The notes: generated from the letters alone by a model not told the origin. Positions 1-6,559 are shown, numbered from the stretch's first letter. The stretch is 6,646 nucleotides of DNA from DASPTR01 sp964475545 (GCA_964475545.1 CAYYXF010000075.1:1-6646); one strand, 5' to 3'. Made by a program: numbers and translations.

Positions 1-669
1 CGCAACAGGTTTGAATTGAAAAGCCAGATGATATTGCGCATAGGACAGTGCATAATGACCTGTCCGACAGCCTCGGCTTTCGACGCTATGCCAAATGCCA
101 AGAGGAAGCTGAAGGTGGGCAGGAGTATACGATTGTTCGGCGATGGGTTCCAGAGAAAAGCCTTGGTAGGAAGTAGGAAGGTGTGGAAAATCCCAGTTAT
201 GGAAGGTGACTTCATCGTTGAAGACACTTTTGGGGTAGCAGAAGCTGTGGCTGGTGGGAACTTCATAATCCTATCCAAGGATAGGCCTTCAGGGTTGAAA
301 GCGGCGGAAGAAGCAGTGAAAGCCATAAGAGCCAGGGTGAGCGAAGTTATTTTGCCTTTTCCCGGGGGAATTTGCCGGTCAGGCTCGAAAGCGGGCTCAC
401 TGAAGTATAAGCTCAGTGCATCTACAAATCATCTTTTCTGTCCACGTTTGAGGGCTCTTGTGTCAGGAACACAGGTGCCTGAAGATGTGAACTGCGTCTA
501 TGAAATTGTCATTGATGGCCTGAGTGTTGATGCGGTTAAGAGCGCTATAGGTGAGGGGGTCAGAGCTGCTGCGAATATGCCGGGTATTGCGAGAATTTCA
601 GCGGGGAATTATGGGGGAAGGCTGGGCCCCTACAAGGCTTTCTTGAAAGAAGCTCTAGGTTTGTCCTAG
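1..669 (+). CDS. ftr: Formylmethanofuran:tetrahydromethanopterin formyltransferase (Ftr), 5'-truncated by the window edge
   Basis: Ftr is a soluble cytoplasmic enzyme that moves the formyl group between formylmethanofuran and tetrahydromethanopterin. It is the second step of CO2 reduction in methanogenesis, or runs in reverse or as part of the methyl branch of the archaeal Wood-Ljungdahl pathway. The frame is open from base 1 (R-N-R-F-E-L-K), so the TTG at 16 is internal and not the true start. About 222 residues are visible. Ftr proteins are near 297 residues, so about 75-85 N-terminal residues lie upstream. Family stretches as I remember them include RIGQCIMTCPTASAFDAMP, FGDGF, KVWKIPVMEGDFIVED, VAGGNF, LPFPGGI, SASTN, VYEIVIDGL and ISAGNYGG, covering the lobe that carries most conserved positions. 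No frameshift is seen. It ends in TAG, 74 bases before aRF1 on the same strand. That pairing looks positional, not functional. Family assignment is very sure. The direction of the pathway in this organism is unknown. Confidence 0.95.
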   Translation, partial: RNRFELKSQMILRIGQCIMTCPTASAFDAMPNAKRKLKVGRSIRLFGDGFQRKALVGSRKVWKIPVMEGDFIVEDTFGVAEAVAGGNFIILSKDRPSGLKAAEEAVKAIRARVSEVILPFPGGICRSGSKAGSLKYKLSASTNHLFCPRLRALVSGTQVPEDVNCVYEIVIDGLSVDAVKSAIGEGVRAAANMPGIARISAGNYGGRLGPYKAFLKEALGLS

Positions 670-680
670 CCCTTCTTTCC
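655..680 (+). terminator. Small stem over the ftr stop codon followed by a pyrimidine tract
   Basis: CTAGG (655-659) and CCTAG (665-669) form a perfect 5-bp stem with a 5-base loop that ends on the ftr TAG stop. It is followed by the pyrimidine-rich run cccttctttcc (670-680). Archaeal termination usually depends on T-rich tracts more than on hairpins, and this tract has no run of five T, so this is only a possible weak 3'-end signal for ftr. Confidence 0.25.
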
Positions 681-684
681 AAAT

Positions 685-693
685 CATTTATCT
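685..693 (+). promoter_or_regulatory. Possible TATA box for aRF1
   Basis: CATTTATCT in an AT-rich patch (aaatcatttatctg) resembles an archaeal TATA element. Transcription starting about 25 bases downstream would begin near 712-718 and give a leader of roughly 30 bases before the TTG start at 744. A similar TTTATC core lies before the DUF167 gene. No clear purine-rich BRE is seen, so this is tentative. Confidence 0.3.
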
Positions 694-743
694 GATTCTT
701 CACAGTGTAACCTAGGAACATAGTAGCAATCGTGTGAGTATAA

Positions 744-2006
744 TTGAGCACTGCCAAGAAGACTTCGTTAGAGCTATTCAGGCTGAGAAAGACATTGAAT
801 ACGCTAGCGATTAAGGAAGGTCGTGGTACTGAGCTTGTTTCAGTGTACGTTCCGCCTGGAAAGCAGATAAGCGATGTGCTGAACACGCTTAGGGACGAAT
901 ATGGCACGGCAACAAACATCAAGTCCACGACCACCCGCAAGAACGTGATGGATGCCATCGTCAAGGTTCAGCAACGGCTCAAACTGTTCAAGGAACCCCC
1001 TGAAAATGGGCTTGTAATATTCTGCGGCGCTATTCCTCAAAACGGACCGGGAAGCGAAAGAATCGAAACCTACGTGATAGTGCCGCCCGAACCGATACAC
1101 ATCTACCTCTACAGATGCGATGCGAGGTTCCACACTGAACACCTACAGGAGATGCTTAGGGAAAAAGAGACGTATGGTATACTGCTCTTAGACGCGTCTC
1201 AAGCCACGCTTGCCACGCTTCAGGGCAGAAGACTTGAAATAGTCAGAGAACTGACCTCAGGAGTTCCTGGAAAAACACGTGCAGGAGGACAGTCTGCCAG
1301 GAGATATGAACGGCTCAGGGACATGAGACTTCAAGAATATTTCACTCGAGTAGGTCACCATGCTAATGAAACGTTTCTTCCAATTGAAAACCTTAAGGGT
1401 CTAATCCTAGGGGGGCCCGGCCCGACGAAGTATGATTTTGAAAAGGGCGAGTATCTGAGCTACATGCTGAAAGACAAAATATTAGACGTAATTGACACTT
1501 CGTACGTGGAAGAGCAGGGTGTGAAGGAAATTGTCAACAAGGCTCCTGAAATAATGCGCAAAATACGCTATATAGAAGAGAAAAAGCTGATGCAGCAGTT
1601 TCTTTATGAAATTGGGCATGACACTGGCTTGGTGACATACGGCGAGGAAGATGTTAGAAGAGCCTTGGAAACTGGAGCCATTAGAACATTGCTGCTTTCC
1701 GACGCCGTAGACACAATGCGGGTTACGCTGAAATGCAATGCCTGCGGGTATCAAGAGCAGCAGTCGCTCAGAAGCCAAATGCTGACAAGTCTTGAGCAAG
1801 ACCTGTCTGGGAAACCCTGCCCGAAATGTAAGGCGCCAGCACTGGGAGTCGCTGAAACCCAGGATCTCATAGACAACTTTGCTCAGCTGGCAGAGTACAC
1901 TAACGCTGAAGTGGAGATAATATCCAGCGAAACTGAGGAGGGCCAAATGCTCAAAAACTCCTTCGGCGGAATAGCTGCGATACTACGCTTCAAAACTCAA
2001 GGCTAG
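744..2006 (+). CDS. prf1: Archaeal peptide chain release factor 1 (aRF1, eRF1 family)
   Basis: This protein recognises all three stop codons in the ribosomal A site and triggers peptidyl-tRNA hydrolysis. In Archaea it works with aEF1A and the recycling ATPase ABCE1. It has 420 residues, normal for the family. The N domain carries GTATNIKS (residues 54-61) and YRCDARF (123-129), the stop-codon reading elements. The middle domain has the catalytic GGQ at 181-183 inside GKTRAGGQSARRYERLR. The C domain has a CNAC (331-334) and CPKC (359-362) pair, suggesting a zinc mini-domain, and ends in the usual SFGGIAAILRF. The start is TTG at 744. In-frame TAA (741-743) and TGA (735-737) codons block any upstream start, and GTGAG at 734-738 is a fair ribosome site 5 bases before it. 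The gene is convergent with DUF167 and overlaps it by 4 bases. All key motifs are intact, so the call is very sure. Confidence 0.98.
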   Translation: MSTAKKTSLELFRLRKTLNTLAIKEGRGTELVSVYVPPGKQISDVLNTLRDEYGTATNIKSTTTRKNVMDAIVKVQQRLKLFKEPPENGLVIFCGAIPQNGPGSERIETYVIVPPEPIHIYLYRCDARFHTEHLQEMLREKETYGILLLDASQATLATLQGRRLEIVRELTSGVPGKTRAGGQSARRYERLRDMRLQEYFTRVGHHANETFLPIENLKGLILGGPGPTKYDFEKGEYLSYMLKDKILDVIDTSYVEEQGVKEIVNKAPEIMRKIRYIEEKKLMQQFLYEIGHDTGLVTYGEEDVRRALETGAIRTLLLSDAVDTMRVTLKCNACGYQEQQSLRSQMLTSLEQDLSGKPCPKCKAPALGVAETQDLIDNFAQLAEYTNAEVEIISSETEEGQMLKNSFGGIAAILRFKTQG

Positions 2007-2284
2007 AATGTCTGACTTTGCAATGCCAGTTCGACTTCGTTCTTTCCAATGCCTCTTACGAGTAGCTTCTTCTGTCTAGAGGAAAAGCCTGAAACAAGCT
2101 CAACTCTCTTGTGAAAAAGCTTTGACAGCTCCTTGATTATTTCTCTGTTGACCTTTCCTTTAGCCGGCTCTTCCCTGCAAAGGACGATGATGTCGTCTCC
2201 TTCAACTACAACCTTAAAAGCCTTGCATCTTGGCTTTACAAGGATTTCCAGTACACAGCCTTCTTTTGTTTCTGTAACTTTCAT
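2003..2284 (-). CDS. DUF167 / YggU-family small protein (UPF0235)
   Basis: This is a small soluble protein of 93 residues from the ATG at 2284. It matches the DUF167 pattern: a beta-rich N-terminal part with L-x-I-L-V-K-P-R, the central EEPAKGKVNREIIKELSKLF (the family's P-x-x-G-K-A-N-x-x-I-I-x-x-L-S-K), then VELVSGFSSRQKKLLVRG (the V-x-I-V-x-G-x-x-S-R-x-K-x-V motif). The function of DUF167 is unknown. The frame also allows a GTG at 2293 (96 residues). I prefer the ATG because AAGTGA, which includes that GTG, sits 5 bases upstream as a ribosome site, while the GTG has no good site of its own. The gene is convergent with aRF1, the two stops sharing CTAG at 2003-2006, and divergent from the aminotransferase. 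A TATA-like box lies about 31 bases upstream of the ATG. Confidence 0.9.
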   Translation of the reverse strand: MKVTETKEGCVLEILVKPRCKAFKVVVEGDDIIVLCREEPAKGKVNREIIKELSKLFHKRVELVSGFSSRQKKLLVRGIGKNEVELALQSQTF

Positions 2285-2309
2285 ATCTTTCACTTGATTT
2301 GCAGCTCAT

Positions 2310-2320
2310 CTGATAAAAGC
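2310..2320 (-). promoter_or_regulatory. Possible TATA box for the DUF167 gene
   Basis: On the minus strand the sequence reads GCTTTTATCAG, with its centre about 31 bases before the ATG at 2284. Archaeal TATA boxes sit about 25 bases before the transcription start, so the transcript would be nearly leaderless. It lies in the 106-base divergent gap (2285-2390) between DUF167 and the aminotransferase. I see no equally good box for the plus-strand gene. Confidence 0.35.
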
Positions 2321-2390
2321 GTATCCAAGTGCAAAGCAGAACAGTAAGAGATAAGGGTCAAGTTAGTTGTATCTTGCTCGGGCGCCAGCG

Positions 2391-3536
2391 ATGAAACATC
2401 CTTCGGCATATTTGGACTGGTATATCCGTGTGAAAGAGGCAAAATACGATTTCAGATCAAGCGGTTTGGCATATTTCAAGTATAGGCTTGATCTGGGGGA
2501 GGTTGACTTGAGCGTCAACTACCCACATGGCAATCCTAGGACTGCTGAGCTACTCGCCCAGAGGTACCATGTTCAGCCTGAAAACGTTTTCATTTCAAGC
2601 GAAGGCGCGTCAGGTCAGAATGCACGGATAATCCGATACCTATCAGAACGAAACAAGAAGAAAAAAGAGGCTATTGTGGAATATCCGACTTATGAGCCCT
2701 TACTGAGACTGGTTCAAGAATATTTCCCAAAGGTGAGAAGACTGGAAAGACCCCCTGAGGAAGCCTACAGACTTGATGCCGACAAGCTTCGAAAAACAGT
2801 TTCACAAGAAACGGGTTTACTCGTGCTGACCAATCCACACGCGCCAAGCGGAGCAATATCAAGCCAGAACGAGCTAAAAGAAATATCCAAGGTGGCAAAC
2901 GAATTCAACTTCTTTGTCATGTGCGACGAAATATATGCGGAATTCGATCGGAACGCCGTGCCCTCGGCTTTTTCAGTTGACTCCGAGCGCTGCGTCGTCA
3001 CGACGAGTTTCACAAAAGCTTATGGCCTCGGCGGCTTGAAACTTGGAACTGCACTGGCTAACAAGGAGCTCGTGGACGAGCTTTACAGAGACGTGCTGAA
3101 CACTGTCGGCAACAGCCCAAACATCGTACAACTAGCCGCGGCGGAACTGTTGACAAAAGGCAAAGAAAACATGGAGAGGCACAAAGAAAAATGGGTGCGG
3201 GTAAAACAGGAAACTGAAAAATGGCTGAAACACAAGAAACTTGAATACTTCCCAAACGCCGTTAGCGCCACTTACTGGATAAAACTACCAATAGAAGACA
3301 CTTACAGATGGATAAACGAACACGCCATACCCAAGTATAGCTTAGCCCCAGTTCCAGGAGCGTTCTTCCTCTTCAAGAATGGCTACAAACTCGCAAAGTC
3401 AAGCATGATCAGGCTTGGCCTCGGCGCCGTAAATCCAGATGGACACGACCTTTCTGAAGCTTTAGAAGTTCTGGAAGAAGCGACGAAGACGTGGCTCGCT
3501 AAGCAACCGCTTAGACTGAAAGTGCTAAAAGGATAA
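2391..3536 (+). CDS. PLP-dependent aminotransferase, class I/II (fold type I), substrate unknown
   Basis: This is a cytoplasmic pyridoxal-phosphate enzyme that probably transfers an amino group between an amino acid and a 2-oxo acid. It has 381 residues from the ATG at 2391, a usual length. Active-site elements appear in family order: GASGQN (72-77, cofactor phosphate loop), Tyr101 in PTYEP (ring stacking), Asn148 in TNPHAPSG, Asp179 and Tyr182 in CDEIY, the Schiff-base Lys209 in SFTKAYG, and Arg341 in MIRLGLG (substrate carboxylate). One oddity: the phosphate-contacting arginine that usually follows the lysine (G-x-R-x-G) is Lys217 here, in GGLKLG. An in-frame TTG at 2367, directly after a TAG (2364-2366), would add 8 residues, but neither start has a strong ribosome site. 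The MFS gene follows 50 bases later on the same strand, so co-transcription is possible. The substrate (aspartate, aromatic or other) cannot be decided. It is related to the archaeal AspC/ArAT-like branch. Confidence 0.9.
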   Translation: MKHPSAYLDWYIRVKEAKYDFRSSGLAYFKYRLDLGEVDLSVNYPHGNPRTAELLAQRYHVQPENVFISSEGASGQNARIIRYLSERNKKKKEAIVEYPTYEPLLRLVQEYFPKVRRLERPPEEAYRLDADKLRKTVSQETGLLVLTNPHAPSGAISSQNELKEISKVANEFNFFVMCDEIYAEFDRNAVPSAFSVDSERCVVTTSFTKAYGLGGLKLGTALANKELVDELYRDVLNTVGNSPNIVQLAAAELLTKGKENMERHKEKWVRVKQETEKWLKHKKLEYFPNAVSATYWIKLPIEDTYRWINEHAIPKYSLAPVPGAFFLFKNGYKLAKSSMIRLGLGAVNPDGHDLSEALEVLEEATKTWLAKQPLRLKVLKG

Positions 3537-3546
3537 ACGTCTCTTC

Positions 3547-3575
3547 CCTTTCTTCGATAGGCTCATAAAGAAAGG
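3547..3575 (+). promoter_or_regulatory. 8-bp inverted repeat between aminotransferase and MFS gene, covering a possible ribosome site
   Basis: CCTTTCTT (3547-3554) pairs perfectly with AAGAAAGG (3568-3575) across a 13-base loop. The right arm contains AAAGG, which with the next T makes AAAGGT, a possible ribosome site 10 bases before the MFS ATG at 3587. A folded mRNA would hide that site. GGAG at 3580-3583 stays free but is only 3 bases from the ATG. The pyrimidine-rich left side (3538-3555) could instead mark the 3' end of the aminotransferase transcript. Confidence 0.35.
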
Positions 3576-3586
3576 TCGCGGAGCGT

Positions 3587-4780
3587 ATGTCAAGACTGGC
3601 AGGTTACGCGCGGGTTTTATCCTTTGGCTTTCCATTCAAAGCCTTGACCCGCGACATCTGGCTAATCTGCCTCTCTAACGTAATAGGCGCTTTCGGAGAA
3701 GGTCTGTACTTTTGGGTCTTTCCGTTGTACATCAAGCAACTGCATGCGGATCCTGTGCAGCTTGGTCTGGTCTTTTCTGCTCTTTATGGTGCTTCGGCAT
3801 TGACGCCTCTCATCGGAGGCGTACTAGCCGACCGGTTTGACCGCAAGAAAATCATGATTTTATCGTGGATACCGTGGGTTTTTGCTCCATTACTCTATTC
3901 TTTCGCGCAAGACTGGGTACAGCTGATTCCCGGAGCAATTTGCTGGGGAACATCGATGATCGGTGTTCCAGCCATGAATGCATACATCATCACATCCGTT
4001 GACAATAAGAGGAATTTGGCATCTGTACTCTCACTTGTATGGGCTGCCTATTCTTTTAGCTATATTTTCGCTCCCACCGTTGGTGCTTTCTTAAGCCCAA
4101 TTATCGGAATGCAGTGGGTGCTTCGTCTAGCTGCTTTAATCTGCTCTGTGGCCGCTGGCGTTTTCCTGTTCCTTCGCAGTCAGCACCCTCAAAAAGTTGA
4201 GTTCGTAGCTCAGGCTCGACCTTCAGTCGAAGAGAAACAGCTGTGGCGGCAAATGCTGCTTTGGTCAGTTTTCTATACAATGACGACCTTTTTTGCGACA
4301 GTTGCGCGGCCTTTCGTCCCGACGTTTCTTGATGAGAAGGCAGGCCTGAACGAGTTCTACATAGGACTGTTCGGTTCAATGAATTTCGCAGGTATGACTT
4401 TTATAGGGATCATAATGGGAAGGTTTGGGGACAAGCGAAGAAAATCCACTGCAATCAGCATGTGCTTAATGCTTTATGCGCTATCGATGATACCAATACT
4501 TCTGATTCGTGAGCCATTCATCTTGATGTTAATGGCGTTTCTTTACGGAAGCTCGATGGTCATGGGCTCTCTTGTAAGCTCCTACGTTGGCACCATTGCG
4601 CCCATAAGTAGGCGCGGTCTATGGGTTTCGATTCCTCAAACTTTGAGTCTGACAGCAGGGGTCATAGCACCTTACGTTGGAGGTTATCTTTATACACAGT
4701 CACCGTACTACGGACTAATTGCCTCTATAATCCCTATGCCTCTTCTAGCGCTGATTGCATTTAAGAAACTGAAAGAATAA
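3587..4780 (+). CDS. Major facilitator superfamily transporter (12 helices, DHA1-like), substrate unknown
   Basis: This is an integral membrane secondary transporter of 397 residues, a standard MFS length. About twelve hydrophobic segments can be read: six from about residue 25 to 197, a polar central loop (about 198-220) and six more from about 222 to 392. Motif A, the MFS signature in the loop between helices 2 and 3, is GGVLADRFDRKK (77-88). Its counterpart in the second half is MGRFGDKRRK (277-286). The C-terminus is a short basic cytoplasmic tail (FKKLKE). The ATG start follows GGAG (3-base spacing) and AAAGGT (10-base spacing). It lies 50 bases after the aminotransferase on the same strand and could be its operon partner, for example moving an amino acid or a product. 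That is inference. Motif A and length suggest a proton-coupled exporter or importer, and the substrate is not readable. It is not closely similar to the second MFS protein in this window. Confidence 0.9.
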   Translation: MSRLAGYARVLSFGFPFKALTRDIWLICLSNVIGAFGEGLYFWVFPLYIKQLHADPVQLGLVFSALYGASALTPLIGGVLADRFDRKKIMILSWIPWVFAPLLYSFAQDWVQLIPGAICWGTSMIGVPAMNAYIITSVDNKRNLASVLSLVWAAYSFSYIFAPTVGAFLSPIIGMQWVLRLAALICSVAAGVFLFLRSQHPQKVEFVAQARPSVEEKQLWRQMLLWSVFYTMTTFFATVARPFVPTFLDEKAGLNEFYIGLFGSMNFAGMTFIGIIMGRFGDKRRKSTAISMCLMLYALSMIPILLIREPFILMLMAFLYGSSMVMGSLVSSYVGTIAPISRRGLWVSIPQTLSLTAGVIAPYVGGYLYTQSPYYGLIASIIPMPLLALIAFKKLKE

Positions 4781-5151
4781 GCTGATGGGTTCGAGTTTCT
4801 TGCATTGTTCCAGCCATTGCTAACTGGGATAGTAATTGCACGATGACAAGCGTCAGGAAAGTGAATTGTTGTTTTGCTCGCTTGTTCCGCGCGCTGAAAA
4901 GCAAATCGTAGCATGTGAAGTCTTTCGTGGAGCGGTGCTGCAGGTTCAGTTGATTGTGATCATGGATTCTGAATATTGATTTCGGCTTCTTAAAGTAAAT
5001 ATGCAAAAGAATCCATGTGCGAATGGGTGTTGCGATTGAAAGCTGATCAGAAGCAAAATGTGGAAACCAAGCATTCTGTCTCATCTAATTCGAGAAAATG
5101 GAGAATGGAAGCTAAGAAGCCATTGTATCTGCTTCGCTATGAATAAGTCAG
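4781..5151. other. 371-base region without a convincing gene between two convergent transporters
   Basis: This is unusually long for a tail-to-tail gap here, since the other convergent pair overlaps. Minus-strand frames of 107 and 68 codons cross it but have arbitrary composition, overlap the MFS 3' end and match no family I know. A plus-strand frame from the ATG at 5058 (about 52 codons) runs into the 3' end of the opposite gene and also looks accidental. There is no run of five T on either strand to mark termination. The one clear structure is a 10-bp inverted repeat (4961-5017). Confidence 0.6.
4961..5017. repeat. Perfect 10-bp inverted repeat with 37-base spacer
   Basis: CATGGATTCT (4961-4970) and AGAATCCATG (5008-5017) are exact reverse complements. 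Inside the spacer ATATT (4973-4977) can pair with AATAT (4998-5002), extending the stem after a small internal loop. No T-run follows on either strand, so it does not look like a standard terminator. It could be an RNA fold in a shared 3' region, a protein site or chance. Confidence 0.4.
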
Positions 5152-6411
5152 CTAAGGCACGCGTGGTTCATTGTCCTTGGAATCATGAGCTACCTCCGCT
5201 TTGTCCACGTATCTGACTTCGGTGAACAACCAAGAAAACGTCAGTATTAGTATTCCTGAAACAGTGCACGCCAGAAACAGGTTAGCCGTTCCCATAAATC
5301 CTGCCACTGCTCCTGAAAGCAGCATGCCGACAGGCATCGCAGCAGAACTCAACGAACCGAGAACTGAATTCACTCTGCCCTGCATTTTCATAGGAACCGC
5401 TGTTTGAAAGATCACGCTGATCAACACGTTGGCAGGCGCGACAGCAAACCCTATGACCAATCCTCCCAGCGCCATAAACCAAAACTGTCCCGTCGGAGTG
5501 AGAGCGACCAAAGCATATCCTAGAAAAACAACATATACAAAGAATATGCTTGTGGCTATTTTCTTCTTGAAACCCTTTATCACTGACATCATCAAGCCGC
5601 CCGCTAACATTCCACCTTGCAAGAAAGCCATGACGAAGGCCAAGGCTTCAGCCCCTCCTAGATGATCAAACTTCACGTAGTAGGGAAGAAGAGTGGATAA
5701 GGGGGCGAGCAAGAAGTTCAAAGCCGTTGCTAACGTGGTTAATGGTATGAAACCTTTTGCCTTCCTGATGAAGCTTATGCCCTCTACAAAATCTCTGCTG
5801 AGAGAGGACTTCTCCTCCTTGCTTCTCACAGAGGGTATCCCGATCAGAAGCAGAGGCACCAAAGCAACCACAAAAGTAACAGGATCAACCCAGAGAATTT
5901 GCTCAATCTTTGCAAACGCCAAAAGCAAAGCCCCAGCAATCGGACCAACCATGGTAACCGCGCCGTTAAGAAGGTAATTCAAACCGTTCACACGGCTTAG
6001 CTTGTCTTCCGGGACCATTAAGGGGATAATAGCGCTCACAGCCGGAGAATGAAAAGCTTGGCAGACCCCTCTAAGAGCGATCATCAGCAAGACCAGCCAA
6101 ACTGAAATATGACCCGACCAAAACAACAAGATCAACACAACAGTGGTCAAGGCCTGCAAGAAATCGAACACAAAAATCACCAGTTTTCGGCTCCACCTAT
6201 CCACTAATACACCAGCTAGTGGCATAAGAACCACCATAGGCGCCAAACCAGCTAAAGCAGCAATTGACAAGTAAGCAGCGCTCTGCGTTTCAAGAGTTAT
6301 CCACCAAATAATCACAAACTGCACAACCGAAGACCCCAACAGAGAGACCTGCTGACCCGCAAAGAAAAGCAGGTAGCTCCGGAATGTCAGCTCATTAGCC
6401 CGAGTTTCCAT
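5152..6411 (-). CDS. MFS transporter of the DHA3 / macrolide-efflux-like (MFS_3) group
   Basis: This is a probable proton-driven membrane exporter of drugs or small metabolites. It has 419 residues from the ATG at 6411, with twelve hydrophobic segments. DHA3-type signatures are motif A GVLVDRWSRK (67-76), the long block RGVCQAFHSPAVSAIIPLMV with PEDKLSRVNGL (114-144), and MQGRVNSVLGSL (343-354), known from MefA-like efflux proteins. The C-terminal tail is short, polar and probably cytoplasmic. The frame also allows a GTG at 6450 adding 13 residues, but that extension is Cys-rich (FCCCEC), unlike an MFS N-terminus. The ATG has AAAAGGGA about 6-7 bases upstream and gives a normal polar start before helix 1, so I choose it. 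It stands alone, convergent with the other MFS gene. The upstream region carries a repeated TGAYCAST motif. This subfamily is common in bacteria, so transfer is possible but not shown. Real substrates are unknown. Confidence 0.92.
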   Translation of the reverse strand: METRANELTFRSYLLFFAGQQVSLLGSSVVQFVIIWWITLETQSAAYLSIAALAGLAPMVVLMPLAGVLVDRWSRKLVIFVFDFLQALTTVVLILLFWSGHISVWLVLLMIALRGVCQAFHSPAVSAIIPLMVPEDKLSRVNGLNYLLNGAVTMVGPIAGALLLAFAKIEQILWVDPVTFVVALVPLLLIGIPSVRSKEEKSSLSRDFVEGISFIRKAKGFIPLTTLATALNFLLAPLSTLLPYYVKFDHLGGAEALAFVMAFLQGGMLAGGLMMSVIKGFKKKIATSIFFVYVVFLGYALVALTPTGQFWFMALGGLVIGFAVAPANVLISVIFQTAVPMKMQGRVNSVLGSLSSAAMPVGMLLSGAVAGFMGTANLFLACTVSGILILTFSWLFTEVRYVDKAEVAHDSKDNEPRVP

Positions 6412-6448
6412 GCAAATCCCTTTTCCCGCGCATTCACAGCAACAAAAC

Positions 6449-6500
6449 ACTGGTCACTCTAGTTAGGTGTTCTGCGCAAAAGTGATCACCATAGTGGTCA
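6449..6500 (-). promoter_or_regulatory. Threefold TGAYCAST motif upstream of the DHA3 transporter, possible operator
   Basis: On the minus strand TGACCACT (6493-6500), TGATCACT (6481-6488) and TGACCAGT (6449-6456) recur within 52 bases. The middle copy sits in the perfect palindrome GTGATCAC (6482-6489). The copy nearest the gene ends 38 bases before the ATG at 6411, where a repressor would overlap the promoter. Spacings are 12 and 32 bases. No clear TATA box is seen in this segment. Confidence 0.35.
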
Positions 6501-6524
6501 GCTCTTCCAACCATTCGAGGGCAT
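6498..6524 (-). CDS. Possible 8-codon leader ORF with a strong ribosome site
   Basis: On the minus strand AAAGGAGGT (6532-6540) is the strongest Shine-Dalgarno match in the window. Seven bases later comes ATG (6522-6524) opening M-P-S-N-G-W-K-S and a TGA stop at 6498-6500, 87 bases before the DHA3 start. It could be a translated leader. The same purines also read as codons in another open frame (6463-6564, no ATG, GTG or TTG near its beginning, reading ...FNPKGGSRDALEWLEELTT...), so it may instead be part of a decayed gene or chance. Confidence 0.2.
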   Translation of the reverse strand: MPSNGWKS

Positions 6525-6559
6525 CTCGGCTACCTCCTTTAGGATTGAAGTGGACCAGT

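Noticed and set aside
560..1142. Minus-strand open frames of 134 and 100 codons over the ftr end and aRF1 start
   Set aside because: They lie antisense to strongly conserved genes, and their products have no recognisable motif. They are shadow frames.
1482..1946. 154-codon minus-strand frame within aRF1
   Set aside because: The aRF1 reading frame is intact with all family motifs, and the antisense product looks random.
4840..4897. Possible C/D box guide RNA (ACGATGA near 4840, CTGA near 4893)
   Set aside because: The C box has a mismatch at a key kink-turn position, the terminal stem is poor and no convincing D'/C' pair is seen.
4708..5084. Minus-strand frames of 68 and 107 codons in the gap after the first MFS gene
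   Set aside because: Both overlap the MFS coding end, show no domain or hydrophobic pattern typical of a real protein and lack a good ribosome site.
5058..5216. Plus-strand frame of about 52 codons beginning M-W-K-P-S-I-L-S
   Set aside because: It runs into the 3' end of the opposite MFS gene, has a weak ribosome site and matches no known family.
3587..6411. The two MFS genes as a recent duplication or inverted repeat
   Set aside because: The proteins belong to different MFS groups with little similarity beyond motif A.
6412..6450. GTG start at 6450 giving a 432-residue DHA3 protein
   Set aside because: The added residues are Cys-rich and unlike MFS N-termini, and the ATG at 6411 has a better ribosome site.
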